Notes under the pieces: model-generated | What the model saw: the letters and a program-made list of their open reading frames with translations, nothing else | The model's database searches: none | What the model was told of the DNA's origin: nothing | Translations under genes and position numbers: made by a program | Part shown: piece after piece, positions 1 through 11,200 of the stretch | Layout of the letters: each line of letters begins with the position of its first letter | Position numbering within the stretch: the stretch's first letter is position 1 | DNA from: Galeruca laticollis | Taxonomy: Eukaryota; Arthropoda; Insecta; Coleoptera; Chrysomelidae | Direction of reading: 5' to 3' | Length of the DNA stretch: 64,000 nt | NCBI GenBank assembly: GCA_963921935.1 | Contig: OY998175.1 | Span: 161,074,809 to 161,138,808 of the forward strand

Positions 1-178
1 TTAGAGCCAGCGGTGGCGCTTCAATATTTGCATCAAGCGATATTTATTCCATCCCTCTTACCATAACCACAAACCTTCACGATATTGCCATTACCGCCTG
101 GTGCCCAAATAAACTTACAATTATTGTAGCTTATACGTTCTTCCTGACCACCAACTAGAAGAAGAGGAGCTTGTCGAT

Positions 179-535
179 TTAGTATATCAGCTTCCCCAAC
201 CTGTGACTTGGTAGAAAATCATTAATCTTTTTAACTACTAAATACATCAGATTTGTTCCTAATGAGTTTTTCAACGATAGGATTTTAACAGTACATTTTC
301 CATTAATGGTACAAGTAACTAAGTTGATTTCTAAAACTGAGAAACTTATTTCAGAAGTTTGAATGCCTAAACGTTCACAAGCATTTTTCGTTATAAAATT
401 ATTTTGTGAAGCTGCATCTAATAAAATCCTATATGCTTGGTTTTTTCCATTACAATCAATAATAGTTACTAACGTTGCAGATGGTAACACCTCTCCCCCA
501 CTGTACTGCGTATTTGTGTAGCTAACAGTAAGCTG
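179..535 (-). pseudogene. BEL/Pao retrotransposon aspartic protease fragment
   Basis: Read on the minus strand this encodes the start of a BEL/Pao aspartic protease. The segment LLDAASQNNFI has the position and pattern of the family's active-site region (L-L-D-S/T-G-S-Q-S-x-F-I), but the catalytic D-S/T-G reads D-A-A, so the copy is unlikely to be active. It continues upstream to about 535 through a segment around a stop. It lies downstream, in element orientation, of the Gag remnant at 974..1712, so both belong to one decayed BEL element whose pol runs off the left window edge. Positions 1..178 continue the same decayed minus-strand coding DNA. Confidence 0.6.
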
Positions 536-973
536 GTTTTGACCTTGACTGAAACTTTCGCGATTTGGTTAATTAATTGATTAGATTGTATAGGTTCTAA
601 ACACAAAAGTGCAAAGCAAAATTTCAGAGTATGATTACTGCGCAAGCAATTTAAACAAAGGTTAACCTTTTTAATATATTAGATTTTTTGGCCAATAGAA
701 AATTCAGGACATGACTGAATAACTTTTTTTTAGTGTTTTTAAATGAAACTCAAGGTCTCTAGTTAATTCCACAATATAATACAAGTTATTGAAAATTCTA
801 AAAAATTGAGAATTGTTTCGATAAATCAATATCAATAGTCACACAAAACCTAAGCTTGGAGATGCATTGTTTTTATCCCCTAGTTGAACCTCGTGCTCTT
901 CCCACTCTCGATGTGTATTCTTGTCTAAGTTATTGCTAATAATGTAAATTAAAAGAGTATCCCATCTCAAATG

Positions 974-1712
974 CTATGACAATCTGTCCAACATACTCCG
1001 TAAATCAGCAGCTGAATCTTGGTTTAAGTTTGGGATATTGAAAATGGATTTCACATGGTTATGAATTAGAAAATTATTATTATTGTATCTGTTTACTAAC
1101 GTCTCCCAAGCCACAGTATAATTTGCTGCCGAAAATTCTAATGAGCGAATGACTTGAGTGGCTCCATCCTCTAACAATGTTCACAAATAATGATATTTTT
1201 GAATTTCATTAATACCCTGATTAGAATGCATAAGTAAATCAAATGTGTCGCGGAACTCAAGCTAATTTTCATATTGGTCAGAGAATTTGGGTAATTTAAT
1301 ATTGGTCAACTTCCCTCCTGAATGAAATTTACTTATATAAGTATCACTTTTTACTGAATTATCAGATCCATTACTTTGGTTTATTTCTTTATAATATTTA
1401 GAAACTATATATTTCGCCATAGCACATGCACTAAAATATGTTTTTTCAATAGCTTCTCGCTCCACTAATTGATCTAGATCTGTTAATTCCTTAATACTTT
1501 CGACTTCACCTTGTACTTGTTCATATTCGTGGATAGTAGATACCTGCTTTTCCAACCTCATTTCCAGCTCTGCAATTTTTCTTCCTTTAAATCAGAGTCT
1601 AAATTACTTTCCAAATCTGTTTTGAAATTCTTAACATATTTTCAAAATTATTTACCTTAAAATTCAGAAAGTCTAGTTTTATAATTAGTTGTCCTATACC
1701 TTTCAGAGCCAT
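974..1712 (-). pseudogene. BEL/Pao Gag remnant (DUF1759-like)
   Basis: Several minus-strand frames together give a BEL/Pao Gag. The start ATG at 1712 opens with MALKGIGQLI, followed in another frame by a coiled-coil-like region and the segment TNIKLPKFSDQY at about 1262..1300, which matches the L-P-K-F-x-G region of DUF1759. Then SLEFSAANYTVAWETLVNRY and a run ending in FNIPNL follow at 974..1177. Frame changes and stops show decay. The same segments occur in the better preserved Gag at 26751..27500, which supports the assignment. The region 491..973 between Gag and protease holds decayed coding sequence only. Confidence 0.7.
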
Positions 1713-2195
1713 TTTTAATTTGAATTTTAATAATTTACAATACGCTTATTGAAAAAATCAACAACTTTCGTAATCAGTTATTGGTTAAGTAATCGTGAAA
1801 CTACAAAGTTTTAGTTGAACTTGTAAAAACACAAAAAATCTCTACACTTTCGAATTTGTAGATCTCAATCTTCGAAAATTGCGAAACTTTTAATACCTTA
1901 AGAAAACTTTCAATTCTCGATTAACAAAATGGAATGATATTTCTATACTTTCAAATTGATTTAACTTTTGATTTATCAACAAAACCATTTAGAGCAATAC
2001 ATTCGAGTTTGTTTTTTTCTTTCGAATCGCTATGGTAAAAAATTCACTTTAAATCATGGAACAGACTTACGGGGTAGGTAGCCACCAACTTGCAATCCAA
2101 ACTCCAGCCGACCAGGTCGGTAGTCTACGTTTGAGCCAATGTTTCAGGGTAGGTTCGGTTAATTATTAATTGCTGAACCATCAGCAACTAATCTT

Positions 2196-2212
2196 GGCTC
2201 AAAGGACCAAAT
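2196..2212 (-). other. BEL/Pao primer-binding site and LTR inner end
   Basis: On the minus strand a CA end is followed by TTTGGTCCTTTGAGCC. TGGTCCTT is also the start of the primer-binding site just inside the LTR of the BEL element at 25995..28401. This places the inner end of the 5' LTR at about 2212, with the LTR extending right to an unknown point near 2450. The 1713..2195 stretch is then the untranslated leader of the element. Confidence 0.5.
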
Positions 2213-2459
2213 GTTTAGGTTGTAATTTTCCGTCTCGGGATTAATACTTTCGAAATTGGGTTTTTATGGTTAAGTGACATCTCTATTTATATTTAAAAAA
2301 CTGATTTCATGACAACAGAATAAAAGACGAGTCAATAATATTAATTTTTTAAAGAGTTGAGTTAAGTTTCCCTTTAACCAAATTAAAATTGACTATATTT
2401 TTGAGTTAAATCTCGAAATTTTAATAATTTAATTTTCTATAGTAATAAACTACATTTTT

Positions 2460-3112
2460 TTAACGCCGCTGAACGGTACCAAAAGTAAGTATTTTTTAAT
2501 TAAATAATGCTTTACACATTAAAACTAAGGTGTGCTGATGACAATATTTCTGTAGAAATATTCACATTTTGAGGAAAGTAAAAGTTAGAAATTCATCTTG
2601 TGCAAAAAATATTTAGAATACATAGATAAAACGCAAAATTGTTGCTGATGGTGTAAAGGATGTTGTGAGTGCCGTGGGTAGTTTGGGGGTAGAATATAAA
2701 GGACTGTTTGATTAGAATTGCTTTTATTCAGATTTAGTTACAGTTATGCTGGAAATAAAATTAAATAAACTCTTTCATAGAAATAATAAAATTATGTACA
2801 ATAACATTTTCTATACAACTATGTACAAAGCGTCTCGCTTCTGGTCCACGCTGTTTCCGGGATTTCAATCTTGGCCGGCGGTCGGCTTCTATAAATCTCA
2901 CGTACTTCGCCCCTAAAGTGCTCTGAGGTGTGTTCTGGGTTTAATAATGGTCGCTCTTCGGATATCTTCGACTTCTGAGATATACCCACGTCTTCTCTGG
3001 ATTATCTACAACATATAGGGTCTAGGTGCCTCCCACCGCGATCAATATTCAGCGGGGTTCGGTAGGGTGGGAGCTCGTCACTATCGGCTCATTTTTGTAA
3101 TTATGTTTAATT
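2460..3112. other. Unassigned intergenic stretch
   Basis: No coding frame or recognised repeat was found. The part 2830..3100 is clearly more GC-rich than its surroundings and contains short G- and C-rich blocks, as in an LTR or promoter, but there is no second copy in the window to define it. Confidence 0.3.
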
Positions 3113-3636
3113 AGCACGATACAGTCTCCGGATAACAACAAGTCAGAAATTTTATGATTAATTATTGTTCAGGACATCTCACAGATGAACCCTATTGATT
3201 TTCGGCTCACCAGAGTCATTACAACGGGTGCTATGGTATTTGAAATACGACATTTTTGTAGAAATGTCGGATTTTTAGCATGAAACAGCCTCTGGAGTGT
3301 ATACAAGTGACCAATTTTATGGCTGGATATTGTTCAGGGCGTCTCACAGATGAACCCTATTGATTTTCAGCTCACCAGAGCCAGAACAACTGGACCTATA
3401 AATCCAGATATATTATACTACATTTTTGGAAAGATTTAGGTCTGTTAGCATGATACAGCCTCCGGAGTCTATAGAAGTGACCAATTTTATAATTGGATAT
3501 TATTCAGGATGTCTCACAGATGAATCCTATTGATTTTCAGCTCTTCAGAGCCCGTACAATGGATCCGATAAATGCAGATATTCTACATTTTTGGAGAAAT
3601 TTCGGTTAGCATGATACAGCCTCTGGAGTGTATAAG
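3113..3636. repeat. Three-copy ~165-170 bp tandem repeat
   Basis: The block containing CTCACAGATGAACCCTATTG recurs with its CTC at 3178, 3343 and 3513, giving periods of 165 and 170 bp. Each unit also carries a motif of the form AGCATGATACAGCCTCTGGA at about 3113, 3278, 3448 and, as a partial fourth copy, 3608. Copies differ by scattered substitutions, so the array is old. No second array of this unit was seen in the window. Confidence 0.8.
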
Positions 3637-3716
3637 TGCGGAAAAGTTAATTTTAATCTTTAAAACCGTTTATTTTTTTACCAGGTTTGGCATTATTTTT
3701 GCAACTTTTTATTTTT

Positions 3717-4256
3717 GGCTAGACCAAAAAGTGTGATTAACAGAAGATATGATATTAAAAAAGGTTAGATATTATTAGCCCTATGGGGATATATTTTTTC
3801 CAGTATAAGTGTGCAGTAATATAGGGAACCAAGGAAAACTAATATCTGCTAATCTTTACAATTATCACTTAAGAAGACACTTTAATAGTGGAGAACTTCC
3901 TAGGTGGACAGCTTCATATTTTGGGTCTTCTAATTCCTCAAAGAAATCTAGTTCTTGTTTCTTATCATAAATATGCAGTACTTCTAGTTCTGTGTTAGGT
4001 GGATAAGAAGACTCGTAAAAGAGACCCAAAATATGAAGTCGTCAATGAAAAGATAAATCTATGCAATTCTCCACTATTAAACTGTATGTTTAAGTAATAA
4101 TTGTAAAGATCAGCAGATAATAGTTTTCCTTGGTTTCCTAGTTATTCTCACCTTAATTGGGAACAAAGATATCCAGGATATCCCCATAGGGTTCTAATAT
4201 TTGTAATATAATATCTTCTTTTTTCTATTCATGGTCAATCATCTTATGCTAGCCAT
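3717..4256. mobile_element. Fold-back MITE-like palindrome
   Basis: The two halves are inverted copies of each other. The left end GGCTAGACC.. pairs with the right end ..GCTAGCC. Inner blocks also pair: CCTATGGGGATAT (3780..3793) with ATATCCCCATAGGG (4178..4192), ACCAAGGAAAACTA with TAGTTTTCCTTGGT, and CATATTTTGGGTCTTC with GACCCAAAATATG. The unit is about 540 bp without coding capacity, as in fold-back or MITE elements. No clear target-site duplication was read. Confidence 0.7.
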
Positions 4257-4458
4257 AAATAAATATAAACATCAAGTAGGCATCACATCAACTGTAACTT
4301 CTGTCATTGTGAGGATGACATTACGAGGTCTGGCTATTAAATAACGAGACTGCACGCCTAGATGGCGCCCTAGACAGGTGGGGTAAAAAACGAGTAGTGC
4401 GTTAGATATCTAGATATCTTGTTTATGCACGTCCCTAAACACGTTTCCGTCACTATTA

Positions 4459-6365
4459 GGGTGTAGCCTCATGCAGTCGCTCGTCGCTAGTTTCCAGCGA
4501 TAAATCTGGTCACGTGACCGTATTTTAAATTTCCCGCGATTTAAAAAAGTAGCAATAAAGCTGAAAGCTTTTGTCGCTAGAACTGAGCGACATGCAACTT
4601 CATAGACAAATCAAATAATAATGTTTTTTACTCTATGTGCAACTTCTTTGTTATTGTTTCTTTGTTATACAGTTTTATCGGAAAATGATGTAACTTTTTA
4701 ACCACATTTTTGTTTGTAAAAGTTTTTAGGTAACAGATATTAAATGTTTTGTTGTGATAATTAAGTACTTGTTTTGTTTATTTATATAAATTCATGTTCC
4801 TTTATTATTAACAAAAAAATGACAATTTTTAATGGTTGTGATAATTGAAAGAACTGAAAAGAAACAAACTATTCATGTTGACTAGTTTAATAATATAATA
4901 TTGTTAAATCAATAAATGAAACATTTTTATACTGAAATGAGCAAAATCGCTGTGTATCCTAGTTTAAATTAAATATATTTTAATCAATTATTTTGCTTCA
5001 ATTTTCGTTCCTAAGTGATTGCGTTTGTGCACGTGCGATATTGAACAATGGAGTTTTCTAGAATCTATTAGGTTCATTTGAGTTTGTGGACTTCTTGGGA
5101 TCAGGGTTTCTTTCAAATACAGAAATAAATTCGCCATATAAACAAAAAATACAAAATTTTATTTTTTTAGTATCAGTTCCGGACAACTCAATATAATAAT
5201 GTATTCCTACAATAGAATACAATAACAATATACATGCAACATTCATACAATATTAAGAATTTAACTTCAAATGTGTTCCCATAAATACAACGCCTATCCA
5301 TGGGGTAGTGTATGGTTTAATAATAATATTCCAAAATAATTTAAAATAAAAAAAATTATATATATTTATTTATACATAATATTATCAGGAGATGAGCAAA
5401 CGTTTAAAATTTAACATAAATTAAAAGTAGAACTTCCTTTTTGAGACAACTCCAAAGTGCTCTGCACATTTCTGCAATTATGCTCGCTGTTGTCGTCTCT
5501 ACCAGATACTGTGGTACGATATGGATGTGAAACAGTCACCTGTAGCTAAATATCTGTTGAAAAGTTGTATTTAGTTTAATGTCTATAATCAATGTGGTTA
5601 AGCAAGACAAATCTACAATATTACCGTAGAATTATTAGAAGTTGTGCAGCAGCAGAAATGGGCTCCCTAACTGCGTTCTGTTTTGTTATGAGAGGCCCAA
5701 CTAAAAATAGCTGCACTTCGAATTGACTCTGTGACATCCGCAAATAAATTTCAAATTTATTTGCGTACCAGAAGAGTGTAGAAAAAAACTGCTTAAAAAA
5801 AGTAATGTTCCATTCATAATTTATACAATGGGTGAACCCAAAAACGTTTTTGACTACATTCCTTCTTGCATTTGCGTAACAAAATTTCATTTACTATGAG
5901 AGCTGCCAATATTATTTTTTGCCGAATTTTCTGAATCCATGGTCTGTCTGATACAAATTTGTTGACACTGATCAACTCACTTTTGATATTTGTAAGCAAA
6001 CGACATCTCGTCAATTTCCTACTATCATAGCAGAGTGTCGCTGATTATAGATTAAAACGCTATTTTATTTTTATTCAGTCCTATTTCATTCACTTGTATC
6101 ACTGCCACTAAAGAAATAAACAAAATTAGAAAGTCAGTTTTAAGGTTATCTGTAATTAATCTTTGTCTGTCAGCTTTCGAGATAGCTGAAAGCAGCCATG
6201 TTGTCGCTGCTTTCCATCGCGGCGATTTGTGACTTGTCGCTACTTTTCATCGTGGAGATTTGTGAGTTGTTGCTACTTTTTTAAATCGCGGGAAATCAAA
6301 ATTCGGTCACGTGACCTGATATGTCGTTGAAACCGAGCGACGAGCGATAGCTTGAGGTTACACCT
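4459..6365 (-). mobile_element. PIF/Harbinger-like transposon nested in mariner A
   Basis: Inverted terminal repeats begin GGGTGTAGCCTCA at 4459 and, on the other strand from 6365, AGGTGTAACCTCA. The similarity continues about 100 bp inward, including TCGCTCGTCGCT and GGTCACGTGACC. The 3-bp duplication TTA (4456..4458 and 6366..6368) is the TWA type used by PIF/Harbinger. A decayed transposase lies inside on the minus strand. The rest is AT-rich and non-coding. Confidence 0.85.
5430..5890 (-). pseudogene. Harbinger-type transposase remnant
   Basis: The minus strand encodes SQSQFEVQLFLVGPLITKQN followed by ISAAAQLLIILR. This is the helix region before the DDE nuclease of PIF/Harbinger transposases (relatives of vertebrate HARBI1), where a QFE..LVGPLI..Q segment is followed by L-x-x-x-L-R. 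After a frame change, IAEMCRALWSCLK at about 5430..5480 fits the next conserved block. No catalytic triad was found and the reading frame is broken, so the copy is dead. It agrees with the TTA duplication of the element that carries it. Confidence 0.65.
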
Positions 6366-6425
6366 TTATAGTATTTGTGCAGTAGCGGTTTGGAACGAAC
6401 GTGTTTTTTTCTCGTGCCGAAAACC

Positions 6426-7470
6426 ATGTGTGACAAAAAACAGGAGCAACGTATCAATCTCAAATTTCTCGTTAAATTGAAAAAAACTCGGACTGAGTGC
6501 TATAAATTGTTGCAAGAGGCACATGGGGACAATTCTCTATCTCGTGCGCGTGTTTTTGAGTGGTGTAAGCGCTTTAGTGAGGGCCGAGAGAGCACTGAAG
6601 GTAACCAGCGCCCAGGTCGCCCTGTGACTGTTTCAACTTCGGAAACAGTGACCAAAATCAACCAAATTGTGCGCGCAGATCGTCGAATGAGCATCCGGAT
6701 GATTGCCGAGGATGTAAACGCCGATAAAGAAACGGTTAGAAAAATTTTACACGAGGAATTACACATGACAAAAGTCTGTGCGAAGTTTATGCCAAAAAAT
6801 CTGACTCCTGACCAAAAGCTCTTGCGTCAACGGGTCTGTTCAGATTTCCTTGAAAGGTTAGAATAAGATCCCGGACTGATGAAAAACGTTATTACTTGCG
6901 ACGAAACGTGGATTTTTCAAAACGATGTTGAAACAAAGCGACAATCGATGCATTGGAAGATGCCTGAATAGCCCAGAATAAATAAAGCAAGGATGTCCAA
7001 ATCAAAATTCAAGGTAATGTTGATCGTTTTTTTTTCGACATTAACTGTATCGTGATGACTAAATGGATTCCAGGGGGTCAGACTGTCAACCAGACTTACT
7101 ATTTGTCAGTTTTGGCAACACTGCGATAACGAGTTCGTAAAAAACGGCCCGAGTTGTGGAAGAACAAGTCGTGGATTTGGCACCAACACAACGCACCTGG
7201 CCATAACGCGCTATCTGTGAAGCAGCATTTGGTCAGTAAGCGCACTCCAGTGCTCGAACACCCGCCGTACTCACAAGATTTGGCACCGTGCGATTTTTTT
7301 TTGTTTCCGAAGATAAAATCTACTTTGAGAGGGACCCGATTTGAGTCGTTGGAAGCAAAAAACGGCAGAGCTCCTAAAGGCCCTCACCAAAGAAGACTTC
7401 CAGCGCTGCTTCGATGAATGGAAAAAACGTATGGCGAAGGTGTGTGGCGAGGGGAGGGGAGTATATTGAA
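6426..7470 (+). pseudogene. Mariner transposase, defective
   Basis: The ATG at 6426 opens a mariner transposase with the N-terminal HTH region (ARVFEWCKRFSEGRESTEG, then GRPVTVST). It reads open to a stop at 6864..6866. Beyond it the remaining family motifs appear in shifting frames: CDETWIF (first Asp) near 6898, HQHNAPGHN near 7186, where the family has D-N-A-P so the second catalytic Asp is Asn, and YSQDLAPCDFF (third Asp) near 7270. Stops, a frame change and the lost Asp make it inactive. The longer frame upstream of 6426 is non-coding DNA beside the Harbinger junction. Confidence 0.9.
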
Positions 7471-7686
7471 GGGAAGCATTCGAATGTACAATAATTTTTA
7501 TAATAAAACCCTTTTTCGTAACCAGTTTCGTTATTTAATAGCCAGACCTTGTATAACATATCGAAACAATTGTCAATTTTTTTAGAATTTTTATGATTTT
7601 CTTATGGAATTATTTGGTAACAGTAAATTTACATAATTTGATAATTAGTTTGAATGAATCTTAATAGAATTTTTTATGAATTTCAG

Positions 7687-8172
7687 TCTTACTTCACGCC
7701 AAAAACGTCAATTAGAAGGATGCTTGTGCAGAGTACCTTCTTCGTTTTATAATCAAGTGTGGGATGTTATGACGCGAACTCCGGCAGGCGTTAAAGTTGC
7801 AGGAAACCTTATTCCACAACAACCTACCTTATCGAACATGACAAGATCTGAATTGACGTTTTCTTTACTTGTTGAAGAGGTAGGTTATTTACTTAGAGTA
7901 ATAATATACATAGAGAGGGCTATTCATTCATAAACACGTTTATTTTTGCGGCCAACAATTCTAAACGCCAGTAGTAAAATCATGAATGAATTACAAAAAG
8001 TGGGGATTGTATTGTGGATACATCGCCTTGGCGTCATCGTCAAAGCACAGGCCTACCAAATCTATTTAAAAACAATAAATATAAAATTATATTATTGTAA
8101 TTTTGGTGTTTATAAATATTTTATTTGATGAAATTAAAGTTTGTTGATTTTAATATATATACAAAAATGAAT

Positions 8173-8224
<52 letters not shown>

Positions 8225-11200
8225 TTTCTAATTCTTGGGTATTAGGTTCTGTAATTAATTAAAAACATTTTGTTGTCACTGACGTTTCGTCCCTTGGTTA
8301 GAAACTTTCTCAAAGTTTATTCATGACTGAATCGTTTCATTGTTTACAGATTAAAATTAAAAAACATATATACAATAGGTAAAAAAACGTTCAATAAAAC
8401 AGACATTTAAAACAAGTACCATCGATATAAATTCCACGACATTGTACAGGGGGGTACGGAAAGATTTCAAGTGTACTTTTTTATTAAATTATGATAAATC
8501 TGACTTAAGTTTTTAACATCTTGTTTATTGTTTACTGCATTTTGTTCCTTTTTAATGTGCACCATTTCTTTAATTGTTAATTTTTTGTAGTTTGGATCCT
8601 GAGCTAGGATGTTTGTGTTTTTAAAATCAAATCAAACTCATGTTTTTCATTGCTTTCATGTTTGTGGAGAGCTGTGGAAGCATTTTTAGTATATTTATGG
8701 CCATTTAATCTTTTCTAGGGTCTGCGTTTACACAAAAAACACAAACACAAAAAAATCAAATGTTATATATTCTATACCATGCCTAGACTGTCCAAAAATA
8801 TACATAGGAATGACCACACAGACCCTACAAAACAGAATAAACTTTGAGAAAGTTCCTAACCAAGGGACGAAACGTAAGGCGAGTGCTGCAGATCAAGGGA
8901 GTGCAAAAAGTGCCTTGCATACGAATTGTACACAATATTTTTCTACGACCAAGTTTCTTAATGAAAGCAAAAAGTAACTTACATAGGTATTTTATTTAAA
9001 CATTGAACTGCAAGGATTTACAAAATGAAAAACAGTTAAACCTAGGTATAGTTAATTGTGAAATTTTAACAATTTTGAATTGTTATGCCTGGTGTATATT
9101 TTTTTAATAATAAGTTTTAATTACTTCTAATATTAATATCTGTCACCGAAATTAATTATAAGTATAATATTAGATTGTCAAAAGGGGTTTTGACATTGAG
9201 ATTTCTTTCCCACCAGGTCAGCATATCAACTTCTATATCGTCTACTTTTTCCACGAGCGCATAAGTTTGTGGCACGACCCGTAAGGCGAGAGCTGAAAAT
9301 CAATGGAGCGAGAGAAGAGCTTTGCGTACGAGTTGTGCACAATACTTTTTCAACGTTCACGTTTATTAATCAAAGAAAAAAGTAACTTATATAGGTGTTT
9401 TATTAAAATTTTGAACAGAAATAATTTAAAAAATGAATATTGAAAAATTAGTTAAACGTAGGTACAGTTAATAATGTAATTTGAATAATTTTGAATTGTT
9501 TAGCCTGGTCTATCTTTTTTGATAATAAGTTATAATTAATTGTAATATTAGTGTTTGTCAATGAAATTCATTACAATGATAAGTTTAGATTGTCAAAATA
9601 AAATTTGACATTTCCATTCCAAAAGGCAGCGCTACAGTTTATCAACTTCTATATCATTCACTTTTTCCACTAGTGCTGAAGTTTGTGGCACGAGCCGTAA
9701 GGTGAGCGCCTCAAATCAAGCGAGCGGCAAATGTACTTTGCGTATGAGTTGTACACGATATTTATTCTACGACCACGTTTATCAATGAAAGCAAAAAGTA
9801 ACTTTTATAGGAATTTTATTTAAACTTTGAACAGAAAGAATTTAAAAAATGAATATTATATTTAAAAAGTCCTGAAGGACCAGGTTCCGTAAACCTAAAA
9901 CACATAAATCAGAATACGTTGTTAATTCTAGTCACTGGAACAAACTGTAAATAAATTTTATTGCCTATTACAAAAACGTTAAAACATTTAGGAGAAAATA
10001 TATACTACAATAAACCTAACTAAAAAACTAACCTATATTCAAGTATATGAGAATCTGAAGTAAGCAATGATACACCACTCATATATGAATGATTCTCAGT
10101 TACTGTTACTAGATCAACTTCTTCTACTGGTAAACTAAAAATAAAACACAATTAACAATTTTTTTGTTTTAATAATAAACTTTGAAAAGCATTACTTTTT
10201 TAAATGAAGCTAATTGTCAATTTCTTAGAATTTTTAACATATTTTCAATATATTGTGGAATTATCTAGAAACAGTTTCATTTAAAAAAGTAATGAGTTGA
10301 TTCCACAGAGTAAAGATCGAAACAGTAAATTTTATTAAAAAACAGTTTAAAAAATTATACTGCCCCTAATAAATTACTTAAATATTTACCTTTCGACATC
10401 ACTTAGAGTAGCACTAGAAGCTTGCTCAGACGCATTTTGTGCTGGTAAATCTTTTTGATAACAATGAGTTATTTGTTGAAGACCTAAAATAGACATATTC
10501 TTTTAACAAATTAATGTAAGTCAACTAACTCAGTCATCATTGCTAATATGTGACCAAATGACCTCTTAAAAAAATTAAAATAATAATTTAATTTTTAAAT
10601 ACAGTTCAGTTCCAAAATAGTAGGCACTAAATTCTCAGAAATATTGCATTAAACCAAGAACAATTGTAGTTTAGTTGGGTGCCTACTATATTGGAACTGA
10701 ACTATAGATATATAGACAGCCCAGAGTGTCACCAGTCGCCCAATAAAGTAATGACTTATAATTAATAATCTGTTTAAAATTTTTCTTTTATGGCCGCTTT
10801 ATCAGCTGTAATAAAAAGAATTTATTATATTGAAAGGAAATTTTGTTCATCAGGACAGTGACTTTTTTATTTTGGGCATTACTTTAAGGGCCCATTGCAC
10901 CAAGAAAATGTGTAGGTACTTACATTACATCTGGTGGATTAAATTCAAAAACTGACATGGGAAGAGCATCTTTGTATAGAACTACTCTTATATATAAAAT
11001 CAGATTGTTTAAAATGCTCCGAACAAATTTCAGATCGTTTTGGTAGATCATGAGTCTCGCTTAGACCCAGTAAAGCAAACCAAATTTTTCTTGTTTCCAA
11101 ATTGGTGGGAAAACTAGAATAAAACAACGCCAAATAGAAATTTGCATTTTATAATTAAAGAACTTTTAAGCATTTTAAATATTATTGAAATGAATAATAA

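Larger units (their letters stand above)
4324..7551 (+). mobile_element. Mariner transposon A, interrupted by a Harbinger element
   Basis: The ends are inverted repeats of 29 bp with 27 matches, 4324..4352 and 7523..7551. TA dinucleotides flank both sides (4322..4323 and 7552..7553), the expected Tc1/mariner target. Removing the nested element and its TTA duplication (4459..6368) leaves about 1.3 kb, the normal mariner size. The transposase remnant lies in the right part. The element sits just upstream of an exon of the phosphorylase kinase beta gene, so it is intronic. Confidence 0.92.

Noticed and set aside
7676..7686. An ATG that would start the PHKB reading frame here
   Set aside because: It lies in the T-rich acceptor region of an intron. 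The AG at 7685..7686 and protein similarity starting right after it show an internal exon.
8176..8217. Regular short repeats as a possible CRISPR-like array (also 14285..14340)
   Set aside because: They are plain AT dinucleotide runs without spacers.
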